64,000 bases of DNA, from assembly GCF_045446075.1 (NCBI RefSeq), contig NZ_JBJJBQ010000011.1, positions 1 to 64,000 on the forward strand, written 5' to 3'. Every line of letters starts with the position of its first letter. The first letter of the stretch is position 1. The DNA is from Flavisericum labens (lineage in GTDB: Bacteria > Bacteroidota > Bacteroidia > Flavobacteriales > Flavobacteriaceae). Positions 45,301 through 52,922 of this stretch are shown here, piece by piece. The notes beneath the pieces were generated by a model. It was not told the origin of the DNA, made no database searches, and was given only the letters and a program-made list of their open reading frames with translations. A program made the position numbers and the translations under genes.

Positions 45301-45408
45301 CCACTCCTTATTAAATTTCTGTTTATTAACATAGGTGTTTTTGTCTTTGCTACAAGAAAAAAGAGTAACAAAAAACAGCCCAAAAACTAATACAATGCTT
45401 TTTTTCAT
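42376..45408 (-). CDS. GH2 beta-galactosidase fused to CE4 polysaccharide deacetylase
   Basis: 1010 aa lipoprotein (lipobox LFSC, C19). Residues 30-190 are the GH2 sugar-binding domain (ICWYRKSFNL), about 200-310 an Ig-like domain, and 311-600 the catalytic barrel with VSLNES (E429, acid/base) and NVSEYGDW (E489, nucleophile). Beta domains follow to about 790. Residues 822-1010 are a NodB/CE4 deacetylase: ALTFDDGP (D829, D830), HSWNH (H879, H883), YYRPPYG (917-922) and VLLHDFD (973-979). GH2 would release terminal beta-galactose; CE4 would remove O- or N-acetyl groups. Beta-galactosidase is inferred from GH2 and the locus; other beta-glycosidase activities are possible. The fusion is unusual. 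Confidence 0.92.
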   Translation of the reverse strand: MKKSIVLVFGLFFVTLFSCSKDKNTYVNKQKFNKEWCFVKLDDSVSETGFHEKDFDDSMWAKVTLPHTPQLEPKIVNNQWQGICWYRKSFNLSNGFLGKQLFLKFEGAMNITEVWVNGKKLIEHHGGYLPFIVNFTNVANFDKENIVAVRLNNQDNPVTGPKPLKILDFNTYGGIYRNVWLIAKNSLHITDPVGANKTASGGVFVTYPEVSEKAAKVKVKTHVKNANDNAVSFTVKNTLLKGNNVIITELSNEQKLEIDNDKEVVVEIQVENPELWSPKFPNLYILKTEIIQDGALIDQEITRIGIKSMKFVGQDFYLNGEKTFLRGVNRHQEYPHVGYAISDNANYRDAKKIKDAGFDYVRLSHYPHAPAFMDACDELGLITIDAILGWQYFSEDEKFQKHVFQTARDLIRRDRNHASVLAWEVSLNESWMPEYFIDSLTTIAKQEYPSSQCFTAGWQSYGYDIYLQARQHRLDHYDENLKKPYNVSEYGDWEYYAMNAGLDQTSWSNLLQEERSSRQLRGAGEKALLQQATNLQEAHNDNLSTPAFADGYWVMYDYNRGYADDLEASGIMDVFRLPKLSYYFYKSQRNAEDPFGEPMVYIANNWQKDSSLDVRIFSNCDEVELFLNGRSLGRQKPDQNRISTNLKHPPFTFILDDFQEGKLEAKGYISGKLVVADVRQTPGKPSKIEIVIDNEYDNLKIEDNDLFFVHAYVTDKNGTVIPNYSGEVTFNVEGNVEIIGENPTNCSAGIASILVKTSENIDDIKITASSKNLVISPDNIIASINVPDEITIDSLPLIPKHFLEHQKRSKGYCMVNGDSSKKQVALTFDDGPTDLSLKVIKTLNKHNAKGTFFWLGKNLQEKKGVIKEAKQGGHLIANHSWNHQNGFELSKEDLWQNQVLKSMDAFKLCGTDKPKYYRPPYGAISQDQIDFLAKKGITTVLWSITTIDWDKTQNSEDELFEKFKNYLHNGAIVLLHDFDFGNSIAKLKALDKMITYGKSIGFNFVNVEDI

Positions 45409-45410
45409 CC

Positions 45411-47963
45411 TTATTTTAAATATATTTTTTTAATAGCCAATTCTTGTAATTTTCCTTGTTCTTCTTCAGAAATATTTGGCCCTACTGAGATTTGTATTGC
45501 TTCAATTTTATTTATATCAAATTCACTGTGGTCTTTTGATTCAAACCAGTAAGGTTGAAAAACAGGAAATGGCCTAGGAAGCAACACTTGTGGTACTCTC
45601 ACCAAATCTTGTAAATTGATTTCAGCAAGATTATCTGAATTATTCAGTTCTATAACCTTACCAAACACAGATCCATTAGATAATTGTAAACCTATTTGAA
45701 CTTTCTGATTCTGCTTAACACCAGAATTTCCTACTATTACTAAAGATTTCGTTTTTTTTACTAAATCACTCCAAGACTTAACCTGATTTTCAATAATAAT
45801 TTTAAAAGTCATATCTGGTCGATTATATTTTAAATCTGGAATAGATATTTTCAGTGATCTATCATAGGTAAATTTAGATGTATTATTATTTACTTTATAT
45901 TTCGGCGCATTCCATTGACTCGGCCATATGAAATCTGCATCAATATCATTCGCATCATATAGCGGAACAAACTTATCGTTGGGAACAACCTGAGTTATAT
46001 ACTGTTTCTTTGAAACAAAATCCCAATCCTCTGGAGAACCGTTAACATTGGAAGGAAAACTCCTTTGATTATCAGTAGAATTTATTACAATATAATACCT
46101 GAAAGAATCACTTGTTATATCTGAATTTGGAATTCTTACTGAATATAAAAATGTCCCTGTTTTATTCATTGGGTATTTGTTGAATTTTTGATATCCAGTA
46201 GAAGATATTACTTCCACTTTTTTTATCTTAAAAGGGGCTACAATTTCTGCTTGAATTATCAAGTCCTGCCCATCTTCAATCATCTTTAAAGGAGAATGAA
46301 CAACATAGGCTTTGTTAATATTTTCCTTAGGTGCAACAAATTCATTAATTAACAAATTCCCAATTCTTTTTTTTATAGTTTCTAAATTATTTTCAGTTTT
46401 TGAAATTAAATAGGTTCCTGGTCGGATTTTGAAACTACCATCCGTAGATATTAAGCTGTGTTTATTACCAACGTTTAAAGGTGCAATAGTAAATTCATTA
46501 CCTAAATCAGGTAATTTGATATTCATTAGTTGCTCATTCCATTGAACAATTGCCACAGTTTTTTTTAAGCTTGCTTTCTCGAAAGGATCATTTACCCATA
46601 AAGCGTCTGGCATAACTTCTAAACGCCAAACACCTTTTTGTAGTTTATCTAAAAAATAAGCTCCCTTTCCTTCATAGTTTACTAAAGAAGAACTCCCTAC
46701 ACCAGCTATTTGTTCTAATGATTTGAATTCCTTAGGTTCGCTTTGATTATTATTTGTGTATAAAAACTTTGTTTTGGAATTGTATATTGCCAAGTCCTTT
46801 TCTGGTTTTAGACTTGTATTTCCAAATAATAGATTATCGGGATACCTTCCATATGATTGACCATTACTCATTTCATGAAAAACCTCAGAAGCTATCATAA
46901 ATGATATAGCCTTACTCGGCGTATAGGCTAAATTCAAATAATGTGTTTGGTACTCGGTATTAGCGTAAGCCAAGTATAAAGGCTCATAAGCAAATTGTGC
47001 TGCAAACTGAAATTTTGCTTCTCGAAAACTTCTTGCCATCGCTGGGTATATGTAAGATTGCCACGTATCTCCTGGGTCAAATTCATAAATAATTCGAGCT
47101 TTGTTTTTAAAGTTTGGATTATCCTTAAATGGAATATTGTATTTGTCTACATTAGGCAAAAAATTTCCATTCAGTTCCTTATTGTTTACAAGCCCAGTGG
47201 GATACCATTGAAAAGTACAACCTTCAATTTCAGTATTGCAATATGCATCAACGTATTCAGACCTTTCAGAAACATTATAAAATATTGGATTCTTAAATCC
47301 AGTCTTACGAATTACATTAAGCATCCTATTAATATAATTTGTAGCTACTTGAGGATTATCGTGCTGCGGTTCATTATTAATTTCTAAACCAATAATATCC
47401 GGATCATTTTTATATGCAATCCCTGTGTATGGATTAATATGATTTAAAAGCTGCGTAAAGTAACGTTCTTGCTTTTCTAAAATTTGTTCACCTGAATAAG
47501 TATCGGATTTACTTAAATTGTTGCTAAACCCTGGGGCATATTTCTTTTTTTCAGGATATCCATTGCCGCCAACCTTAAAAGGAGTTATAATTGTCCTTAT
47601 ATCTCTTTCTTTCATTTTAAACAATGTATAGTCTAAAAGCTCTAACTGCTTCGTTGAAATTATATTGCCAATGCTATCACTTATTTCACTATCCCATACA
47701 TGTATGCGAAAAGCATCAAGACCTAAACGTGCAATGTGGTATATATCCTTATCAATAACCTCCTTATGATTCTTTTGTAAATAATTAATTGCTCTATACC
47801 CATGAGCAAAAGGCAAAGTATAATTGATGCCAAATAATCTAACCTCGCTCTTATCTTTTACCCACCGAAACACACCTTGATTATCTACATATGTGGATTG
47901 CTGGCCATAAGCATAGCTGTTAACAGCTAATATTATATAAACAACTATTTTATAAATTTTCAT
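45411..47963 (-). CDS. GH5-like TIM-barrel glycoside hydrolase, multidomain
   Basis: The frame opens at 48026, but the Met at 47963 begins a good signal peptide (MKIYKIVVYIILAVNSYAYG) and avoids overlap with the sulfatase; 850 aa. The barrel starts with FRWVKDKSEVRLFGINY and has LGLDAFRIHVWDSE, IIGLEINNEP (acid/base candidate E198) and ARIIYEFDPGDTW (nucleophile candidate E294), as in clan GH-A. C-terminal beta domains follow; the last part is CBM-like. I cannot assign a numbered family with certainty. It lies in the galactan operon between a sulfatase and GH2-CE4. Confidence 0.7.
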   Translation of the reverse strand: MKIYKIVVYIILAVNSYAYGQQSTYVDNQGVFRWVKDKSEVRLFGINYTLPFAHGYRAINYLQKNHKEVIDKDIYHIARLGLDAFRIHVWDSEISDSIGNIISTKQLELLDYTLFKMKERDIRTIITPFKVGGNGYPEKKKYAPGFSNNLSKSDTYSGEQILEKQERYFTQLLNHINPYTGIAYKNDPDIIGLEINNEPQHDNPQVATNYINRMLNVIRKTGFKNPIFYNVSERSEYVDAYCNTEIEGCTFQWYPTGLVNNKELNGNFLPNVDKYNIPFKDNPNFKNKARIIYEFDPGDTWQSYIYPAMARSFREAKFQFAAQFAYEPLYLAYANTEYQTHYLNLAYTPSKAISFMIASEVFHEMSNGQSYGRYPDNLLFGNTSLKPEKDLAIYNSKTKFLYTNNNQSEPKEFKSLEQIAGVGSSSLVNYEGKGAYFLDKLQKGVWRLEVMPDALWVNDPFEKASLKKTVAIVQWNEQLMNIKLPDLGNEFTIAPLNVGNKHSLISTDGSFKIRPGTYLISKTENNLETIKKRIGNLLINEFVAPKENINKAYVVHSPLKMIEDGQDLIIQAEIVAPFKIKKVEVISSTGYQKFNKYPMNKTGTFLYSVRIPNSDITSDSFRYYIVINSTDNQRSFPSNVNGSPEDWDFVSKKQYITQVVPNDKFVPLYDANDIDADFIWPSQWNAPKYKVNNNTSKFTYDRSLKISIPDLKYNRPDMTFKIIIENQVKSWSDLVKKTKSLVIVGNSGVKQNQKVQIGLQLSNGSVFGKVIELNNSDNLAEINLQDLVRVPQVLLPRPFPVFQPYWFESKDHSEFDINKIEAIQISVGPNISEEEQGKLQELAIKKIYLK

Positions 47964-48010
47964 TCTTTTAAATGTTATTTCTTTAAGTTTATCAATATAG
48001 CACGTTCGTT

Positions 48011-49435
48011 TTATTTCTTTTTCCAAACATTCATGGCTTTGTAATTTTGAACTTTTCCTCCATAAGGAAACCCTAAAGTTTCTGTAGACGATTTTTCAAA
48101 TAATTCTTCCATGGCCTTCACTACATCAGGATATTCCTCTGCTAAATTGTTTGTTTCTGAAAGGTCTTCACTAAGGTTATACAATTCTGTTTTATTATTT
48201 ACACCATAACGAATAGCTTTCCAATCATCTTTTCTAACAGCTTGTCTAAAACCTCCATCTGGAAGTTCTTGCCACCAGCCATCTAACTGCAACTCCCAAT
48301 ATAGGTAATCATGCTTACTTTGCGGTTTACCTAACAACTCTGGTAAAAAGGAAATACCATCAATTGTTTTTGGAACTTTTTCTCCTGTAAGTTCATAAAT
48401 AGTAGGTAATACGTCCCATAATGTTGCTATATGGTTAGACTCTTTTGAATTTATTTTCCCTTTCCAATAAGCTATACAAGGCACCCTTATACCTCCTTCA
48501 TAAAAATCTCTTTTGAAGCCTCTATGCTCTCCATTACTATTAAAAAAAGTGTAATCATGACCTCCTTCATTATGCGGACCATTATCGCTAGCAAATATTA
48601 TTAATGTATTTTCTAATAGATTATTATCTTTTAAATGGTTGAAAAGACGTTTTATAAGTCTGTCTAAAATTGTGATTCGCCCTGCATGTTGTCGTTCAAC
48701 TTCTGGCCACCCCATATCTGCATAAATCAAATCATCATAAATATCATTCTCTGGCGTATGAGGTATTTTATATGACATCATTAAAAAAAATGGATGATCC
48801 TTGTTATTGTCAATAAATTCAATAGCCTTATCAGTTCTTAACTCATCTCTTGAAACGTAATTTTTAATCCATACATCTTCCATTTTTTTTGAAACTCCAG
48901 ATTCCCAAATAGTTGTTGGATCATTTGGGTTGTCACTATATTTATTCCACTGACGATGAAATGTATAATCAAAACCACGATTGTGTGCCCAAGAATATAA
49001 ACTATCAGGATTTTCTAAATGCCATTTCCCAATAATGGCTGTTTTGTAATCTTTATGTTTAAGATATTCACCGATGGTTAACTCATCCTTTTTTAATGGT
49101 ATTCTATACCATAAATTATTTTCTCCAATTCCGCTATTTCCCCTTATTGATGTATGTCCTGGATGCTTCCCAGTCATTAACGCCGCTCTAGATGGGGAAC
49201 AAACAGCATTTGCATAAAATTGATTAAACTTTACGCCTCTCATTGATAAACTATCTAAAAAAGGAGTTTTTATTATTTTTTGACCATAACATCCTAGCTC
49301 TCCATAACCCATATCATCTGCCAATAAAAAAACTATATTAGGCTTTTCTAAAGATTCCTTGTACTTTCCTTTGTTATCACCATTATTACAAGCGACCAAG
49401 CAAAATAGTATTATTATTTTCCAAATATTTTTCAT
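48011..49435 (-). CDS. Sulfatase lipoprotein (S1 family, formylglycine type)
   Basis: 474 aa. Lipobox LVAC (C16). The signature is AVCSPSRAALMTG with C79 as the formylglycine precursor; LLADDMGYGELG holds the metal-binding Asp pair and IIFASDNGPHNEGG the second set. It would cleave sulfate esters from the glycan. It is distinct from the sulfatase at 21734 and lies beside the GH5-like gene and SGNH esterase. Confidence 0.93.
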   Translation of the reverse strand: MKNIWKIIILFCLVACNNGDNKGKYKESLEKPNIVFLLADDMGYGELGCYGQKIIKTPFLDSLSMRGVKFNQFYANAVCSPSRAALMTGKHPGHTSIRGNSGIGENNLWYRIPLKKDELTIGEYLKHKDYKTAIIGKWHLENPDSLYSWAHNRGFDYTFHRQWNKYSDNPNDPTTIWESGVSKKMEDVWIKNYVSRDELRTDKAIEFIDNNKDHPFFLMMSYKIPHTPENDIYDDLIYADMGWPEVERQHAGRITILDRLIKRLFNHLKDNNLLENTLIIFASDNGPHNEGGHDYTFFNSNGEHRGFKRDFYEGGIRVPCIAYWKGKINSKESNHIATLWDVLPTIYELTGEKVPKTIDGISFLPELLGKPQSKHDYLYWELQLDGWWQELPDGGFRQAVRKDDWKAIRYGVNNKTELYNLSEDLSETNNLAEEYPDVVKAMEELFEKSSTETLGFPYGGKVQNYKAMNVWKKK

Positions 49436-49473
49436 TTAGTAGTTAATTACTTTGTTATTATTAGAAATTAAAT

Positions 49474-49506
49474 AAAAGGGAACTTTTAACCACTTAGTCC
49501 CCTTTT
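49474..49506 (-). terminator. Terminator after the SGNH hydrolase gene
   Basis: On the minus strand AAAAGGGGACT (49506-49496) and AGTTCCCTTTT (49484-49474) form a stem with an 11-base loop, then ATTT. It lies about 100 bp past the SGNH stop codon. Confidence 0.7.
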
Positions 49507-49603
49507 AATTTCAACTAAAACTAACTCAAATACTATATCTATTATTTTGTATAACCATATAGTTCTTATTCATTATATGATTCAACTATTCAATTCTAAT
49601 CAC

Positions 49604-50353
49604 TTAATTGATATGTTCTTTAATTTTTTTCACCCATACTTCATATCCATTATCGTTTAGATGTACCCCATCTGAGGATAAACTCATATTCATAGCATCA
49701 TTTTCATTAGAAAATTCTTCGTGTAACAGTATCAATTTATAAGATTCATTTTTCTCTGCATTAATAAGCAAAGAATTAGTTTGTTTAATTTTTGATTTTA
49801 AAGCACTTGTTGTAGTTGGTAAAATTGTATGTAAGTAAATCTGAGTTCCTGGATTATTAAAGTTAATTCTCCTAACAATACTAATAATATTATCATATAC
49901 TTTTTGGGCGCTCATATCATCTCGAAACAGGTCATTAATTCCGATAAGTAAAAATACTTTTGCAGGTTTATAATATATCAACTCTTCTAATCTCTCCAAT
50001 ACACCTTCTGTCGTATCACCAGCTATTCCTCTATTTTTTGCCTTTACATTGTTTACCTTTAGCCCCCAATCTTCTCCTTGCTCAGTAATACTGTTTCCAA
50101 GAAAAACTATGTCTCCCGTTTGCAAAGGGTTTTGTTTAAACTCATGAATCCTTTTTGGATAATGATTTTTTGTCCAATCATTGTGCGTAGATATTATAAC
50201 ATCACTTGCAGGGTAAATATTCTCAGGAGGTATTTCATAATCACGAGTTACATCTTCTTCAACATTTCCCCCATCCTTTGCTTCAATTTGAGCACATGAC
50301 TGAAATGATATAAAAATCATCAATAAAAAGAGTCTTTCAAATAGTCGATTCAT
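49604..50353 (-). CDS. SGNH/GDSL-family hydrolase lipoprotein
   Basis: 249 aa with a lipobox FQSC (C20). The SGNH blocks are VFLGNSITEQGEDW (Ser in block I), NRGIAGDTTEG (Gly in block II), LLIGINDLFRDD (Asn in block III) and SSDGVHLNDNGYEVW (Asp and His in block V). It is probably a carbohydrate esterase that removes acyl groups from the glycan. It is bounded by terminators on both sides, so it may be transcribed on its own. Confidence 0.9.
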   Translation of the reverse strand: MNRLFERLFLLMIFISFQSCAQIEAKDGGNVEEDVTRDYEIPPENIYPASDVIISTHNDWTKNHYPKRIHEFKQNPLQTGDIVFLGNSITEQGEDWGLKVNNVKAKNRGIAGDTTEGVLERLEELIYYKPAKVFLLIGINDLFRDDMSAQKVYDNIISIVRRINFNNPGTQIYLHTILPTTTSALKSKIKQTNSLLINAEKNESYKLILLHEEFSNENDAMNMSLSSDGVHLNDNGYEVWVKKIKEHIN

Positions 50354-50385
50354 CTTGAATATTATTGGTTATCAAGTCTAATTTT

Positions 50386-50425
50386 AAAAAAAAAGGGAGT
50401 GTTTTTAGAAAAATAACTCCCTTTT
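50386..50425 (-). terminator. Strong terminator of the HTCS-side susCD-GH53 operon
   Basis: AAAAGGGAGT (50391-50400) and ACTCCCTTTT (50416-50425) are exact inverted copies; on the minus strand the second arm runs into a long T run. It follows the GH53-SusE/F gene by about 30 bp. Confidence 0.88.
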
Positions 50426-50456
50426 GCTAAAATCAATTGAGGTGCTATTATTATAA

Positions 50457-52907
50457 CTATTCCAAAGTTATAGTTTTATCATTACCATTAATAGTAAGCT
50501 TATATAGCCCTGTGGCTCCTTTAAATATAAAGTTCTCGTCGCCACTACCATCATTTTCAAAATTAGTATCAATACTATAACCTTCATTTGCATAATAGGC
50601 ATAGTTATTATTTGTATCCCATGTCCCAAAAGTTTGAAAAAATCGAAATATACCTTCATTACTTAAAGCTATTTCGGCAGTCCATACATTTTCAGTAATT
50701 TGTAGAAATTCAGTAGAATCATCATTGAATCCCCATCCACCAGGAACACCACCTCCTACAGCCCACAGTGAAGGTAATTTTGCCCAATCTTCTAATATGA
50801 TTTTTTTAGTATTGGTATTGATTGTCAATGTATAGGGCCCTGGAGTACCTATAAACCTAAAGTTTTCATCTCCACTGCCATCATTTTCAAAATTTGGATC
50901 TATATCAAACCCTTCATTTGCATAATATGCATAATTGTTATTGGTGTCCCAAGTTCCAAAAGTTTGAAAAAATCGAAATACTCCCGAGTCAATATCTAGA
51001 TTTGCAGTCCATATACCACTAAAGGTTTGTGTAAATTCAATGGTATCATCATTAAAGCCCCAACCTCCAGGTACGGCATCGCCTACCGCCCATATTGACG
51101 GGAAAGGTCCTGTTCCCAGTAACGTAATGGTTTTATCATGATCATTTATTTCTAACACATATTCTCCTGTAGTTCCTGTAAACCTAAAGTTTTGATCGCC
51201 ATCACCTGCGTTTTCTAAATTAGCATCAATGGTATAGCCTTGGTCGTCAAAATATGCATAGTTTAAACCACTTGTCCAATCGTCTTTTATAGTAAAGAAT
51301 CGGAATGTCCCAGGTGATAGATTTACAGTAGCTTTTCTAACTCCAAAAATTGGAGATTCTATTAAAGTAGCATTATCAAAATTCCACCCTCCAGGTAACG
51401 CATCACCTAAGGCATAATAAGGATCTGAAATTACAGGTTCTAAAATTATAGTTTTATTGTCATAGTTTATTTCTAATGTGTAAAGTCCTGGAGTACCCTC
51501 AAAAGTAAAATTATCATCGTTATCAGCTGCTCCTTTCAGTCTGGAGTCTATAGAATATCCTCTATTGACAAAATATTGATAGCCTAAGCCTGATGTCCAA
51601 TCTCCTTCTGTTTGAAAAAATCTAAATTTATTTTCGGCCAAATTGACCTCAATAACGTTTTTAGTTCCATCGCATGAAATTTCAAGAGCATTATCCCAAT
51701 TCCATAAAGCACTTGGTACGCCGTCTCCTAATGCCCAAATGCTTGAGCAAGTAATGTCTGGCATAAAGTTATCGTTAAAAGCATTAAGACCTAAAGTTGG
51801 GTTACCATTATCATCAAATAATGTAGCATTATCCCAATGAGACCCAGCATCTGCCCATAGTGTTCCACAACCAGTTGAAACCCAAGCTGGTTCCCAATAT
51901 ACTATACCAAAGCCATTGCCTTCTTTTACTTCTCTTTTTAAATCTAATAGAAATTCTAGCTGCCCTTGCTGTGTTGCAGGATAAACTGATTTCCCTATTA
52001 TATTGTTTGCTGCATCTGCATTTTCTGAGGTAAACGGATACGCCGTTTCTACAATCATTACCCTTTTGTTATAGCTAGACCCTAATGCTGCAATTGCATC
52101 TGAAACATCTGAAACTTGAACATCTGACCATTTTGGGTAATAAGATACACCTATCCAATCATAATTTACTATACCATTATCGCTAGCTTGATCAAACCAC
52201 CACAACGCATTTTCTGGCTGTGCTATGTGTAACATAACCTGTACTCTGGCATTATACTCTTTTGAAATGTCTCTAACCGCTTGAATACCTCTATTTATAA
52301 GTAAAGCATTTCGCTCCCAATCGATGTCTACCGCTCCTGCTTCTTTGTTTAAAATATTGGAATTTATCTCATTTCCTATCTGAACTATTTCAGGTAATAG
52401 CTCTTTTGTTGCTAAATCGTTTAAAGTATTATAGGTATAATCGTATAATCTTTCCCCTAAGGCTTCAGTATCATCTACTACATCTAACCATGCCGAAGGA
52501 ATTATTTGATTTCCAGGGTCTGCCCAGGTATCTGAATAATGAAAGTTTAACAAAACATCCATACCTTGTTCTTTGGAGCTAGTTATGGTTTTTTCAACAT
52601 CGTTTATGTTAGAATATGCTGTCCAATCTGAAGGGTCATTCCATAGCCTAACCCTTACCAAATTATTTCCTGCATCACTAAATATTTTATAAGGATTTGC
52701 TTCATTACCTGTAAAATCTTTGTAAGACGCACCACAGTCCAACATTTCATTAACATATGAAAGGTCAGAACCATTATAGAACTTTTGATTAAAATTGTTT
52801 TCTAAGTTTATATCTGGTGTTTCTGTATTAATTATTTCATAGTTTTCGCAACCAATAGTAATTGAAATAAGTAAACTGAAAGTTAGATAAGTTATAATTT
52901 GTTTCAT
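50457..52907 (-). CDS. GH53 endo-galactanase fused to four SusE/F-like repeats
   Basis: 816 aa lipoprotein (lipobox TIGC, C20). Residues 45-385 are the GH53 barrel with LNFHYSDTWADPGNQ, QIGNE (E180, acid/base) and IVETAY (E287, nucleophile). Four repeats follow at about 389-490, 496-596, 603-706 and 712-816, each with the pattern WAxGDxxPxxWxxxxA, FRFFxTxxxWTSG or FRFFQTFGTWDTN, DxxFxFxG and a closing KTIxLE. They look like the SusE/SusF surface glycan-binding module. Repeats 3 and 4 are the most alike, which points to recent internal duplication. The protein would cut galactan on the cell surface and hold it near the SusCD pair. Confidence 0.9.
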   Translation of the reverse strand: MKQIITYLTFSLLISITIGCENYEIINTETPDINLENNFNQKFYNGSDLSYVNEMLDCGASYKDFTGNEANPYKIFSDAGNNLVRVRLWNDPSDWTAYSNINDVEKTITSSKEQGMDVLLNFHYSDTWADPGNQIIPSAWLDVVDDTEALGERLYDYTYNTLNDLATKELLPEIVQIGNEINSNILNKEAGAVDIDWERNALLINRGIQAVRDISKEYNARVQVMLHIAQPENALWWFDQASDNGIVNYDWIGVSYYPKWSDVQVSDVSDAIAALGSSYNKRVMIVETAYPFTSENADAANNIIGKSVYPATQQGQLEFLLDLKREVKEGNGFGIVYWEPAWVSTGCGTLWADAGSHWDNATLFDDNGNPTLGLNAFNDNFMPDITCSSIWALGDGVPSALWNWDNALEISCDGTKNVIEVNLAENKFRFFQTEGDWTSGLGYQYFVNRGYSIDSRLKGAADNDDNFTFEGTPGLYTLEINYDNKTIILEPVISDPYYALGDALPGGWNFDNATLIESPIFGVRKATVNLSPGTFRFFTIKDDWTSGLNYAYFDDQGYTIDANLENAGDGDQNFRFTGTTGEYVLEINDHDKTITLLGTGPFPSIWAVGDAVPGGWGFNDDTIEFTQTFSGIWTANLDIDSGVFRFFQTFGTWDTNNNYAYYANEGFDIDPNFENDGSGDENFRFIGTPGPYTLTINTNTKKIILEDWAKLPSLWAVGGGVPGGWGFNDDSTEFLQITENVWTAEIALSNEGIFRFFQTFGTWDTNNNYAYYANEGYSIDTNFENDGSGDENFIFKGATGLYKLTINGNDKTITLE
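51100..51400 (-). repeat. Part of the tandem domain-repeat array in the GH53-SusE/F gene
   Basis: The region from about 50460 to 51740 codes for four copies of a roughly 100-residue module; this entry marks the middle of that array. DNA identity between copies is moderate with many synonymous changes, highest between copies 3 and 4. Confidence 0.55.
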
Positions 52908-52922
52908 CTGTTTGTTTTTAGT

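Noticed and set aside
46995..47387. 130-aa plus-strand open frame
   Set aside because: It is antisense to the GH5-like gene, in which a continuous long frame with signal peptide and catalytic motifs exists.
50457..51740. Regular repeats suggesting a CRISPR or satellite
   Set aside because: They are in-frame copies of a 100-residue protein module with synonymous divergence, not short identical repeats with spacers.
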